Assembly (NCBI GenBank): GCA_918807975.1
Contig: OU964925.1
Span: 31,655,608 to 31,719,607 of the forward strand
DNA length: 64,000 bases
Direction of reading: 5' to 3'
Origin: Aplidium turbinatum
Lineage: Eukaryota > Chordata > Ascidiacea > Aplousobranchia > Polyclinidae
How positions within the stretch are numbered: the first letter of the stretch is position 1; the number at the start of each line of letters is the position of its first letter. The notes beneath the pieces are model-generated. The model saw only the letters and a list, made by a program, of their open reading frames with translations, was not told where the DNA came from and searched no databases. Made by a program: the position numbers and the translations under genes. Positions 25,101 to 35,536 of the stretch are shown piece after piece.

Positions 25101-26963
25101 ATATTTCATCACGGAAGTACAAAAATATTGGCACTGTAGTGTCGCTCAAACTCTGTCAGTTACGATCATTTTTACAAAATCAGCTTCTCCGTAAAAATGC
25201 CATCTATTGCGATTGGTTTATCACAAGATGGTTAGTTTGGTTACGTACCAGAAGCATAAGCAGAGTGGGTGGTTGGCCAATAAAAGTTGGTTACGTGAAA
25301 AGAAAAACACGACATCTTCGTGGCAAAGCCGTCATAGACGTTACCTAGGCCAACGCAACTATGGTGGTACACACCTGGTTCTTGACAGGGGTGACGAAAT
25401 TGCCTTCCGCTCTCCAATCCTTGCTTTCAGGAAGAGAACTTCCGGATAGAGAATGTCCTTTTCTGGTGGCACTACAATTCTGGGAAGCCATCAAATATAA
25501 AGAGGAAAATTCTTTAAAATCCATATCTGAAAATTTGTTGAGCTCCACTGCAAAAATCAAATTATAAGTTACATATTAAATAGGAAGACATTACGCTGCA
25601 CGGAATGGCCCGTTTCGGTGAGTCCGATCCCTTAACAGGGGATTTTTTCAATTTTTTTTTTTAAATATCGGGTACCGTAGCCTAATTATCATTGCTGTTA
25701 TAGGGTTAGGGATTAGAGGTTAGGAACTCACCGAATCGGACTCACCGAATAGTAGCAGACCCACGCTGCATGGCCATGTGGATAGGTAAAGTTTAGCAAA
25801 AATATATCAGAGTAGGTTTACTTTTAGTAGCAAACACTCTAAAAATGTATATGAATGGCTGTTTTTTGCAACTCATGGGTATTTTACAACAATTTATTTG
25901 TAACTTGTAGTGAAAACATGTCGACACGATGGTATTATCCAAAATTCACACCCTGGTGTGATATCACGACAAAGCACAGTTGAAAAGACAATTACTTTTC
26001 CAAGACAAGTCTTTGTTGTTGTTGTGGCTCTGCACCATTTCATTGTGATCCAAAAAGTTTACAAGTCTTTTTTTTGTTTCATCATATCCTGAATATGAAC
26101 GCTGGTACTTGCTAACCCATGCATTGAATTGCTGAAAACCTTAAAATAAAATCAAGGTTAGGGTACTAAGCCCATCACAAATGCAAACAGATTTGAGCTT
26201 ATGAATCAAACGGTAAATTTTTGCTGTTTCAGTGCTCATAAACGATGATGAACAAGACGTTTTTTGTACATTAAGGCGAGCCCATGGTAACGAACATATT
26301 AAATGAGTCACCGGATAAGCGCCACAAGGCCATCAAATATCTAACAAAAAAACTAAATCAAATATAGTTATTCTATTTGAATAAGACCTTCTGATGATCC
26401 GTTAGGTGAAACAATTTGTAAAGGCTTCAGATAGTAATAACTATATTTGATTTAATTTGCTCTGCTTTGCCTTTTTGCTTAGCATTGAGCACTTTTTGTA
26501 GTATTAATAGTTTTCATTGTTTTAACAAGAAAACTATGTGATAACTAAACAACTTAACTTATCAAATAGAGTTTGTATTTATTCAGCGAGTGTTGTTTGA
26601 CAAGAGCAATTCCAAACCAAGCTAATTTCAGTTAAATAAGCGAGTGGGCTTAAAGAGATTGGTAGTCAATTGTGTTTTATAAAATGCCTATTTCAAAACT
26701 TTAGTCAAGTATTTTTTATAATTTATACCTCATCATATTTTTTATTAAATATTTATTCTTATAAAACATAATAAATACAAAATAGAGTAAAACAGGATTT
26801 TTAGAAAATGAAGAAATTATTACATAGTATATACCATTTATAACCACAAAAGTATCAAGTCACCTTCTCCTGGTTGAAGTGTTTTTCCCATCCTCAAGAC
26901 AGGGCCACCTGCATGGCAAACCAACACGCAACACAATGCACAAAAAACGTAAGCCAACTTCAT
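16152..26963 (-). CDS. CTSH: Cathepsin H-like cysteine protease, nine exons
   Basis: Papain-family lysosomal aminopeptidase. Minus-strand exons in order: 26864-26963, 25996-26139, 25375-25547, 24652-24800, 23376-23457, 22584-22652, 17037-17143, 16544-16675, 16152-16224. They total 1029 bases (342 residues plus stop; vertebrate pro-cathepsin H is about 335). Every junction is GT-AG and all phases agree. Exon 1 starts with a signal peptide ([18 protein letters not shown]). Exons 2-3 are the prodomain; exon 3 holds 'SQNCSAT', the cathepsin H mini-chain that restricts it to N-terminal cleavage, and the mature start LPESKDWR. Gln of VKNQ ends exon 3, catalytic Cys is in GSCGSCW (exon 4), His in VNHAV and Asn in KNSWG (exon 8). 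The end is [14 protein letters not shown]. The mini-chain and '[18 protein letters not shown]' separate it from cathepsin L. No break seen; intron 7 is swollen by transposons. The acceptor of exon 2 (attttaag) is the least certain. Confidence 0.93.
17225..17266. repeat. Perfect 18-bp hairpin repeat
   Basis: 17225-17242 and 17249-17266 are exact reverse complements with a 6-base loop, in intron 7 of the cathepsin H gene. It may be a tiny palindromic MITE; no target duplication was recognised. Confidence 0.8.
18291..18644 (-). pseudogene. Transposase remnant of unrecognised family
   Basis: A 117-residue minus-strand frame inside the long-arm transposon. It has a patterned '[20 protein letters not shown]' tract, then '[19 protein letters not shown]' and '[15 protein letters not shown]'. 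I recall similar 'HARW...AN/ASGYLR' proteins inside DNA transposons of several invertebrates, but cannot name the family. No DDE core is visible, so it is a fragment. Confidence 0.5.
19375..20903. mobile_element. hAT-type element nested in the long-arm transposon
   Basis: The ends are CATAGGCGCCG and its complement, flanked by CACCCTAG at 19367-19374 and 20904-20911. The insertion split the last bases of the host element's right arm. No transposase seen; a third element sits inside it. Confidence 0.85.
19524..20486. mobile_element. Third-level nested hAT-type MITE with CAGGCCT ends
   Basis: The left end is CAGGCCTAGAAATTC and the right end is its near complement. TGTAGGCT at 19516-19523 recurs at 20487-20494. 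'gtccgccg' palindromes lie next to both ends. A partial second copy lies at 29085-29241, which supports it being a repeat family. Confidence 0.75.
20919..22583. other. Rest of cathepsin H intron 7
   Basis: Apart from the LINE remnant at 21152-21758, no repeat or coding signal is recognised. The stretch 21759-22583 includes short open frames without domains. Confidence 0.45.
21152..21758 (-). mobile_element. LINE remnant (RTE-like reverse transcriptase C-terminus)
   Basis: Two overlapping minus-strand frames carry the end of a non-LTR reverse transcriptase: '[20 protein letters not shown]' followed, after a frame change near 21400-21530, by '[16 protein letters not shown]' and '[11 protein letters not shown]'. 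These are typical of RTE-like endonuclease-reverse transcriptases. A short ATC-rich tract near 21185 marks the 3' end. It is 5'-truncated and dead, within intron 7 of the cathepsin H gene. Confidence 0.75.
22836..23065 (-). repeat. Penelope-like terminal repeat, copy 1
   Basis: About 230 bases closely similar to 37258-37485, starting 'ggtgcaaattaagct' and ending near 'atcgcgcgcaaa'. The centre holds a hammerhead-type motif on the minus strand. 'acgtttcgtc...gacttcttcagg' tracts of this kind are typical of Penelope-like element ends. It lies in intron 6 of the cathepsin H gene. Confidence 0.6.
22879..22944 (-). ncRNA. Hammerhead-type ribozyme motif
   Basis: On the minus strand the core reads CUGAAGA, then a 7-bp stem II (GUCAGUC with GAUUGAC), GAAAC and GUC. 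Helix III would be the palindrome ACGU. Stem I is weak: two pairs at the core and four of five pairs farther out (22940-22944 with 22879-22883). An active ribozyme is possible only as a dimer, if at all. Confidence 0.5.
23243..23321. repeat. Solo end of a hAT-type MITE
   Basis: 'ttgctacccccaggttgaaa' followed by 'acccctg' matches the common CAGGGGTTTTCAACC-type hAT terminus in reverse. No partner end was found nearby, so it is a truncated copy in intron 6 of the cathepsin H gene. Confidence 0.45.
25612..25750. repeat. Short palindromic repeat (MITE-like)
   Basis: 'ttcggtgagtccgat' near 25614 and its complement 'atcggactcaccgaa' near 25736 bracket AT-rich sequence containing 'gggttagggattagaggtta'. 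It lies in intron 2 of the cathepsin H gene. The target duplication is unclear. Confidence 0.5.
26355..26453 (+). repeat. Palindrome-ended small repeat containing a hammerhead
   Basis: Arms 26355-26372 and 26436-26453 are perfect 18-base reverse complements. Between them lies the hammerhead unit 26374-26433. The core and the right arm recur at 28780-28863, where the left arm differs. Confidence 0.75.
26374..26433 (+). ncRNA. Type I hammerhead ribozyme
   Basis: The plus strand shows the exact conserved core CUGAUGA ... GAAAC ... GUA. Stem I closes in two parts: 8 bp between 26374-26381 and 26426-26433 (one G-U), and 4 bp (CCUU with AAGG) next to the core. Helix III is the near-palindrome ACAAUUUGU. 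Stem II is very short (UCC, GUUA loop, GGU), the weakest part. The predicted cleavage is after GUA. A second copy at 28786-28845 is identical in the core. Confidence 0.7.
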
Positions 26964-27288
26964 TTCAGTAGTGAACAGTACTCTTAATTAAATTTTCTGA
27001 AGCCATGCAAAAGAATCATATCTGTACAAGGAATAATACGAGTGGCTGTACCCATGTTTACTGCTTTCCGTGGACTTTGCTAAATAATCATGTTTTGGTT
27101 TCATGGTTTTTCAACTTCATTTTCAAAACATATCGAGTTTTTGTATCAAGACAAAATGTACACAACAAAAATTTTGTTCACGTCACCAGTTGATACTGGT
27201 AATAATGCTATTTGGCATAAAATTGAGACACGACTTTCTAACCTCTTCAATGAATATTGATGCTGATACTAAAAATGGCATGTTTTAA

Positions 27289-28326
27289 CCCTCTGTCTAC
27301 CGTGGGGTCCAATGGACCCCAAAACAAATTTTGTTCTGCGATTTCTCAGGACATATAGCAGATGCGATATTGATATAGCTTGACTTTTCACAGCTTTGCT
27401 TGATCTTTAGGACAATATATATAATAATTATTGATCTGAAGCAAAAAATGGTAGCCTAGAAAAAAATAGTAGCACCTTGTACCGTGGGGTCCAATGGACC
27501 CCAAGCCTGCTGCATTCGAAGTAATCTTGTATTACAACAGCACTAAAAATGTTGTCGACACTATCGACAGAATGGTTAGGAAATATAGTTCCAAAAGAAT
27601 GACGAGATGATGGCCGATAGCTCTACTTTACAATATAATCGATGTCACTGCCGTCAATGCTTTGTGATATGGCATCAATTGTAAGGCCAAAATAGCAGCA
27701 CAACACTGAAGCCTGCATGCATGAAAGAGAAGAAACTTTTAGATCCAACTAGGAAAAGAGCTTGCTGGCTTACCAGCTTCGACTTCAATATCAACAAGAC
27801 ATCTAAATCCGCAACAAAATAAAAGAAACAGCTGTAGAAGATCAGGCGCTAAAATCAAAGAAGGCTAGATGCTATTTTTGCGAAAGACACAAACATCAAA
27901 AGTGCAGACAATTCTGTGCTACTTGCAAACTCAACGTTTGCCAAGAACACTCGCAATTCATTTGTAATTTTATGCGATAATATATAAACTCACAATATTT
28001 CTTGTGAACTAATATGTAGGCCTACTATGCGTTTTTTTAGCCAAATCACTCAATAGTTTAACCATTGCTCAAGAATAGACCAATTCCGTATCAGTTTGGT
28101 TTGTGCATAGGCTACTGTATGACTTGTTTGTTAAATTTCGAATATTTTTGATTTTTCTACAGTGTTTACAAGTTATGATTTTTGTCGTCTGTTACGTCCT
28201 TTCCTATTGAGCTTTAATTTCACCATCAGAGCTGATTTTTTTTGTTCAAAATAAGTACTTTTAAATTTGGGGTCCAATGGACCCCAACGGTAAAACTTGC
28301 ATATTTTTTTTTCGGTAGACAGAGGG
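27289..28326 (+). mobile_element. piggyBac element, internally deleted
   Basis: Ends CCCTCTGTCTACCG and complement, flanked by TTAA at 27285-27288 and 28327-28330, the piggyBac signature. Subterminal 'ggggtccaatggacccc' palindromes occur at both ends and again near 27485. On the plus strand about 27845-27982 encodes the C-terminal cysteine-rich domain (CYFCERH, KCRQFCATC, VCQEHSQFIC) of the transposase; the catalytic core is gone. It lies about 320 bases upstream of the cathepsin H start codon. Confidence 0.88.
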
Positions 28327-28330
28327 TTAA

Positions 28331-29084
28331 TGAAGTCAGGAGAAATAGAACAAGCTGTTCCACTGCTCCTTTTGTTTTGTGTGTGTCGTATTTCTACAAT
28401 ATCAATGATGAAATATAATTACATTTAAATTTTTTTTTGACTTTTTTTGTTTATGCAGTTCTTTGTTAGCATCATATTGCAACGAAAAGTTTTATTATAA
28501 AATTGTTTAATTTTAAAATAAAGTTCTGTAAAGATAGATTTCAACACTAGACATTAGTAGACAATCACAAAATCGACTAAGATTTTGTAAATCATTGGAA
28601 AACAAGCAATAATTTCTGTTTATCTGCAGAATGTTGACATACATCTCTCCTCTTGTTGATATTGTTGCAGTTTTTTTCTAACCACACAAGTCGGGGCATC
28701 AAATGCTTCCAAAACTCTTGCACAATGTTTTGAAACATCAAGCACCCTCTAAAACACAGTAACTATAATTTATTAAATTAGATTCTATTTGAATAAGACC
28801 TTCTGATGATCCGTTAGGTGAAACAATTTGTAAAGGCTTCAGATAGTAATAACTATATTTGATGAAATTATAATTTATGTTGACATTGATATAGTAGTTT
28901 ACTGCCTGATACTTGGAGAGGTCTAACCAAACACTTATTTCTTCAATTCAAGTACCGTACTTCAAAATAAATTTATTTGTTCATGCTTAATTGTAACGAA
29001 AACAACTCATACAACTGAGCTCTATCATGCTTTTAAAGTTTTAAAGATTGAAGACTTAATTAAAACTGAATATGGAAAATTTGT
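28331..29084. other. AT-rich intergenic stretch
   Basis: No gene. The only recognised content is the hammerhead repeat at 28780-28863. Confidence 0.5.
28786..28845 (+). ncRNA. Type I hammerhead ribozyme, second copy
   Basis: Same core and stem I as 26374-26433. Outer stem I pairs 28786-28793 with 28838-28845. The unit is conserved while the flanking left arm is different, so the repeat unit spread independently of that arm. Confidence 0.7.
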
Positions 29085-29241
29085 GGCGAAGAACTATCAA
29101 GATAAAGTAATAAAGCATGATGATCGATGTTAAAACTGGTGTGTGTCTGCCATGAGACTTAATTTGTCTGCCGAGATAGCTGCTCAGACCGGACAGGTTT
29201 GTTTGCTGTCTTTGTTGTAACAAAAACGAATTTCAAGGCCT
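29085..29241. repeat. Partial copy of the CAGGCCT-ended hAT-type repeat
   Basis: Matches the right part of 19524-20486, from 'gcgaagaactatcaagataa' to the end 'aaggcctg'. Confidence 0.75.
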
Positions 29242-29361
29242 GCAACCTATTTCGTCTCCTAAAATAATAAAAAAATTTTGAAATGTTTGCAGCAACTGCG
29301 ATCAACAACTTCGGCTCTGTTGTATTTTTTCTCAATCTTTTCAGGGGACGAAATAGGTTGC
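29242..29361. repeat. Inverted repeat of 18 bp around a 84-bp centre
   Basis: 29242-29259 and 29344-29361 are reverse complements with one mismatch ('gcaacctatttcgtctcc'). Probably a small MITE that inserted at the very end of the preceding repeat copy. Confidence 0.7.
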
Positions 29362-29441
29362 ACTCGTTTTCTCCTATGGCTTCTTTATCCAAACTTATTT
29401 CAGCCCATAACGCTGTTATGTGAGTAACCATTTGCCAACTA

Positions 29442-29673
29442 TAGGGTGACCCAAAAAGATTTGTACTCATGTTTTATTCGTTTTTTTCACATTTGGAACA
29501 CATCTTGGGAAAGCCATAAATTGACTAAAAATTGACAGAAAAAGCTAAAACTCTGGTCAATGGTTTCCATAAACTGAATATCATAATGTGTGGTTGTAAT
29601 TTGAAATATATAGCTTTTCAATCAAAGTCACAATTGAAATTTTCATGGGTAAGAATCTTTTTGGATCACCCTG
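29442..29673. mobile_element. mariner-type MITE
   Basis: Ends YAGGGTGAYCCAAAAAGAT in inverted orientation, flanked by TA at 29440-29441 and 29674-29675. 232 bases, non-coding. Termini of this form are common in mariner-derived MITEs. Confidence 0.8.
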
Positions 29674-29675
29674 TA

Positions 29676-32158
29676 CAATCGCCTGCTCAGCAGTTTTTCC
29701 TGGTAATTGGAATACGGTAGTTTTGTTTTGGAGTCGCGGGCATTTTACTGGTTGGTTTTCTTTCATTTTCAAACCGAATTTCATAAAATATATAGATGTG
29801 ATTTTTGACTAAAAATTTGTTTTTTTGACTTCAGTTTGTGCAAACTTTCAAATTTTGGGCCACTTTTGGGCTTGTTTTAACTTTTGAATGATTGGACAAC
29901 TTATGGGTAACTTTTGTGGCAGTTGAGCTGGGAATAAAAAAATCAAACAGCCTTCTTGCCAAGGGACAGCTATCAAATGTTGCCACAGCTGTTCAATTTT
30001 TCCAATTACTTCAGGTTGTACGACAAATTTTTGCAATAACTCAGTCAAAACTCAAAAGCCCTTTCAGATTTCTTAAAGCATATGATACAGACAACATTGA
30101 CTGATTTGAAAATACCTGGTGTAAAACATCTTAAAAAAAACGTAAATCAAAAAATAGGCCAAAGAAATAAAATGTAGATAAACTTAAACCAAATAGAAAA
30201 ATAATGAACCAATCGGTTAAAAAATAAATCAGATTTGGTTTTAAAAAGACTGAAATGGTAACGTTGTTTGCTACCATCCTAATTGCACCATAATCTAACT
30301 ATACTAGCTTACGCTGCTTCTTTGCTAAATGCTTGTGTGTGGCGCTATTGAAACAAAATCAGTGGTCCCATCCACAAATTTGAAAAAAAACCTAGATTTT
30401 ATTAAAAAATAACAACAGATTAGCTAATAAAAAACAGATGTTAATAATAGCTAATAGAAAAGCTTTAAGATGTCTACTACACTCTCTGCTATCTTTAAAT
30501 TTTGTACCACCCAACGACTGTTCAAATACATTTCATTCTACAAGAGTTATTTTCTGCAAGTCTTTTTTTCCTTGGAGTCGTTTTTTATAACGTTGATGGC
30601 AAACAGCCAAACACCCTCTATTACTTATATAGTTCACCAATTTTGTTTAGGTTCCCAGGTATGACAGTTTTGCCCCACTCTTTTCATGGCCTGTTTTGCT
30701 ATCAACACATCTTTCACAAAACAAGCAATTGAACCAAAACTAGTGATACTCAGCAGAACAGCCTGGTAAAACTGCAATTGAACTTGACTGAAAGTCATTA
30801 CCCATACTCAAACTGGAAACTGAATGCATTATTTGTGATCAGGAGAGGTAACTAGCTTATAGCTTTCAGATCAGACAGAATTTATTTTAGATAGACTATA
30901 TTTTGTAGCAAAATAATTAATGGTTAATTCAGCTTGCGATTCCTATAATATTATGCAAAATCAATAAATATTTAAGAACAGTTAAAAATGCAGAAACAAA
31001 AAACAGATATCAACGTTTTAAAAAAAAAAAAAAACCAGACCAGTAGCAAAAAAACCCAGATTTGGGTTTAAAACCCAGGAATGGGAGCCCTGAACAAAAT
31101 AGATTGACTTACGAACCTTATCTTATTGTTTTTCTATTGTGATTTCAAGTTTCATCATGAGTCACCTGATTTTGAAATAGTGCTGCCAACATTTTTTTCT
31201 CTGTAATTTAAGTTTTTTTTATAATGGGGAACTTGCAGATACCGTGATGAATATTCAATGTTTTCAACTTTGTGCAAAATGTTTTTCTCCTATAATGTTT
31301 GCGCTTCTTAGGGGGCTCACTTGTTGTGAGCGAAAATATTTGATAAATTGTTTTCCATTCCACTCAACCGCAGCTTTTATCAGGATTTCTGACTTGACTT
31401 GACTCTGTCCAATAGCGATTGATGGCTCAATTTTCTCCGTTTTAGCAAAACGTTACATTATGACGTCAAGTCGTGTGATTTTATCAACAATAGCTTTTTA
31501 AGAAATAGTTTTAGTTTCAAGTTGTTGCTGTGAAGTAACAACTATTCAATATCTTCGCAATTCATCTCTATGACGAAATCTTAAACATGATTTCACCTTT
31601 GCTGTTCTACAATCGCAAATATATTGTTGGAATTTGCCAATTTCAAATTACGGTACGTAATTGCTTGCTTTTTCTTTAATTTTGAAAGTGCTTTATATAC
31701 CTCTGCACCATGCTCCCCACAAACAAGTTTTACACAAAGGCTAATTACGATAATTCTTATTTCCAAATTCAAAAACTCTATTCATTCTAAAAAACGCTAG
31801 TTCAAAAATTGGTGTTCTAAATTCTGTAATTCGAACTCACGAATAAAACAATTCCTTGAGACTCATTTCGTTACCTCCGTATCACCGAAGCTTATAGTTA
31901 CGCCAACAGGGGTTCTGCTGTCTTCAGGGGTTAATACAATTTAATTTCAATCATAAAAACCGAAGACCCCTGAAAACTGTATAAAAAATATCGATATCCA
32001 GCGGCAAGAAAAAGAAGTCTCTTCTGAGTTTTGACAGGTGTCAAACTAGCGGCATGCGCAGTGGGGCATTGGGCCATATCTCCACTTTAAAAAATGTTTT
32101 CAGCTTTGTTGTGATTGTGTAGTGCAAACATGATATTGTTTAAGAGTGGTCTTGGGAT
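29676..32158. other. AT-rich intergenic stretch, no gene seen
   Basis: No coding or structural RNA signal. Near 31050-31095 'aaacccaggaatgggagccc' resembles a hAT right end without a matching left end. Short frames at 29848-30104 and 30470-30732 have no domains. Confidence 0.45.
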
Positions 32159-32332
32159 AAAAGTTTGTTTGTTTGTTTGTTTATCTTTATCCTGCATTGC
32201 GGGAAAGCGGACTTGAGCGCTATGCATCGGTGTATGCCTTCCAACGTACACCTGACCCACGCTGCAGCCGACGGCAATGTCTTTTCCGGTTGTCTACTCT
32301 ACTTATGACTTAAATTTGGTACTACCCATTAC

Positions 32333-34071
32333 CAGTGTTGGGCGCGATAACTCATTTTTCAGTTAAGCGATAACGATAATCGATAAACGAAAAATGCCTA
32401 AAGCGATAACGATAAACGATAAATCAAAAAAAAGTTAAGCGATAACGATAAACGATAAATTATCGCCGATAATGTCCGATAACGATAAATTTTTTTTTCT
32501 TGATTAGCGCTGCCTCACCCCATGCAGCACGAACTGTTTTCATCAACATGACGAAAAATCGAGCATAATGTACTGTAAAGGGACAAAACTTTTTGTAAGT
32601 TAGGCCTTATGCATGAATAGAATAGTAACAGCGGCAGTAGGTATCGAATCTTCAACCTCTTGATCCAGAATCAAACCACTGAGGTAATCGCCGTGCTTAT
32701 AATTATACCTTCAGATACCAGTTGGATGCTTTTATCAATTGAGTTACACTGCCGCTTACATGCAGTAGGCAAAATAATTAAATCAAATGAAAATACCATA
32801 AACAATTCCAAACTTTGTATTTTGTTTTCTACGGGCTGTTTACAGCAAAGTCAGCAATAATTGAAAAAATTCCAAAAAGCGCAAAATGCTTGAAATTTTA
32901 TCGGTAATCTTAAGCGTTATTGGTAGTAAAAATGTGCATACTGTGAAATCCATCAAGCTTGTCAAATTAGTCGTGTTTGTTCAAGAACAATAACATAATT
33001 ATCGTAATTTACTGATAATTTCAGATAAATTTTTCTGTTTTCTTTGGAACACCATCATTAAAGCAATGGCAGAATGCTGAGGTGTTGAGATAAGAATTAC
33101 AATATAGGCACTGTATTAGGCTATTAGTGGGAATAAAAATATTTGTTTGAGCGTTGGCTATATCGCATAGGTAAATCGTCGTCGTATCCAGGCTTACGCC
33201 CGGTGGTTGAAGATTTAGATTAAGTGGACGGGAAGGCAAGGAAGCCAATCTTCATGTCCACCTTCAGGCATGCCTTTAAGTGTCCTGCGAAAGACAGTGT
33301 CCTGCCCTTTCGATTGCCGTTCCAGCGCTCTCACCACTCGGCTATGCAGCATAGGTAAATGAGAAAGGTTATACTGTATTTAGCATAATTTTACCACGCA
33401 ACTCAATGCGCCTATTGTCCCCTGCTATTGTCATGCAAAAACTACTACAAGATGCAAAAAGTGTGATGTCGGTTTGCATGGCAAATGCTTCAAGCAATAT
33501 CATATTCTGCAATGACTTGTTTCAGTGATGGTGGCGCGAAAGACCATGTTTCCGATGTAAAAGCTGCCTCGTATTGCGACACTTTCATAAACCACTTGCC
33601 AATTTCTTTCGCTTCGCTTCAAAGGAATCTGTACCGCCTGTGCGCTTACATTTTAATTGCAAAATTCACTCGCGATTGCCGATTGCAGCAAAACAACAAG
33701 AGACTTGTTGCATGCATTTCATTGCATTGCAATTTGCAACTCTAAAAATTATTGTGTTGTCAGGGCCGTCGCTGCAGGGGGCGTGCCCCTCCCATGACAA
33801 CGACCTGTGCACACACACTTCAGGCACTGAAAAAGAACTGGTTTTAATTTTAGTTTCATGAACTAGGTGGCTAGTAAAAATATTACTTTTCATGTTCTTT
33901 CCACTTGTGTACGTTGATCCGAAATAAAATTTATCGGCGATTAATTATCGGCGATAATCAAATATTGCCTTTGGCGATAACGATAAACGATAACTGAAAA
34001 AATAATTAAGCGATAACGATAAGCGATAAAAATTTATCGCCGATAATTATCGCCGATAATGCCCATCACTG
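32333..34071. mobile_element. Non-autonomous hAT-type element with gcgataa-rich ends
   Basis: Ends CAGTGTTGGGC / complement of GCCCATCACTG, with CCCATTAC duplicated at 32325-32332 and 34072-34079. Both subterminal regions (about 130 bases each) are packed with 'gcgataacgataa' units in inverted orientation, likely transposase-binding repeats. No transposase frame. A family C SINE is nested inside (33168-33352). Confidence 0.88.
33168..33352 (-). repeat. tRNA-derived SINE, family C, reverse copy
   Basis: Matches 56715-56935 and the reverse complement of 38322-38470: 'aaggcaaggaagccaatctt', 'tccaccttcaggcatgcctt', and the tRNA-like head complement 'ctctcaccactcggctatgc'. Confidence 0.8.
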
Positions 34072-34213
34072 CCCATTACTCGAAATCGATCACTGGGTAG
34101 AGGCAATTATCGTAAAGTTTCTTGCCCAGAGAAACAACAGCAAGTGCGGGTGGCTGGAGTCGAACATGCAGGCTCTCGACTGCGAGCCCAACGCGCTAAC
34201 CACTCGGCCATTG

Positions 34214-34670
34214 CTGATAAGTGATAGCTCTATTGGAATGGCGATCCAAGATTGGGATTAATAATATCAATTGCCTCTTTCAAACGTAATGCGATGAAAC
34301 CAAATCCTAATTATATTTAGCGCATAGTATAAACAAATTATAACACAACAAACAACCTACAAAAGTAAAAGTGGGCGGAAAATGTCCGACATTTTAGTGA
34401 TTGGCAATTGAAAATATTATTCTACCGTATATCGTATTGAGACTGTACCGAAGACAAAATTACAGCATGGGGGAGAGATTTCAAATAAGGAAACTATTAA
34501 CTGGATTGTGTTCAATAAATCTTTTAATTTGGGAAATGCACAAGGCGCCATGTTGCAGTAGTAATACAGCAGTAGTCGAAGTGATTTCAAAATTGTTTGG
34601 TGTGCTGGAGAAAAAAAAAGTTTTAAAACCGCCGGCCTATAATACAACCAACTCTAAACAATGAAATTTC
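34214..34670. other. Intergenic, nothing recognised
   Basis: The overlapping frames at 34401-34664 on both strands lack any domain or splice context. Confidence 0.4.
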
Positions 34671-34935
34671 GTTTCTAGCACTAGTTGCTACGTTCATCTG
34701 ATGAAATTGAAAGTAAAATTAACAACAAACAAGATGGTTTATTGCTTCACTGACGTTTCGCGCACCATGACAATGCGCATCCTCAGAGCGAATAACATAC
34801 AAAATAAAATTTCACCAGGTTATATACTACAGTAGTTCCAATTATTAACTTCCAATTATGTTTATAAACCATCTTGTTTGTTATTACTTTTACTTTCATT
34901 TTCATCAGATGAACGTTGCAACTCGTGCTAGAAAC
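34671..34935. repeat. Inverted-repeat element with a central hammerhead (Penelope-like)
   Basis: Arms of about 70 bases: 'gtttctagcactagttgc' through 'aaacaagatggttta' on the left, with its complement ending 'gtgctagaaac' at 34935. The left arm leads straight into the hammerhead at 34739-34795. Confidence 0.75.
34739..34795 (-). ncRNA. Type I hammerhead ribozyme motif
   Basis: Minus strand: core CUGAGGA, stem II GCGCA with UGCGC, then GAAAC and GUC. Stem I closes next to the core (CGCU with AGUG) and farther out (UUAUU with AAUAA), with an AAGC bulge between. Helix III is only the palindrome ACGU without a loop, which would fit activity as a dimer. Confidence 0.65.
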
Positions 34936-35536
34936 GATAATTGTCCTGATAAACACCCAAACTTTTCAGTATTCAAATGAAATTTTATTACATCAAAAGT
35001 TTCAAACCCTAGCTGTTTATTTCACAAAAGTAGATACCAGAGACCTGGTTTAGCCTAATGCTGAGGGCTTACTGCGGCAGTAGCGGTTTGCACTAGTTTT
35101 CGGAACACAGTTTCCTAGTCATGTGCTAGTAATTGAAGTAAGCAACGATAATGCTGCTAAAAGCGAAACTCTATCTATTGCACAGACTTACATTTGCGAA
35201 GTACATTTGCGAAGTACATTTGTAAAGTACAATTTATGAAGTTCAGATAATACGAAACCAAGGAAGTTTCCAAAAATATTTGCTAAAACTACCATTCAAC
35301 GTTTTATAGGCAGAGAAAACTTTTTCTCGAACCGTTGAAAATTTCATGATCAGATCACCGCTTCAATGCGTGTTGGAGATTTACCTTTGATTCTCATGAT
35401 GCAGTTACCTTTGATTCTCGTGAAGCCTATCGTTGAGTTTGAGCTAGTCAGAAGTACTGTGCAGTTTTTGTCTTTTCCTGTTTGTAGATTTAGTTAACCA
35501 TTGTATTTTATTCAGATGTAGTTAAGTTGTATGTAT

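Larger units (their letters stand above)
32160..34213 (-). repeat. SINE family B, split by a hAT-type element
   Basis: The left part (32160-32332) is the SINE tail and body in reverse; the right part (34072-34213) carries the rest of the body and the tRNA-like head with A box ('ggccgagtggttagcg') and B box ('gttcgactcc'). The intervening element is bounded by the SINE's own CCCATTAC duplicated. Confidence 0.88.
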
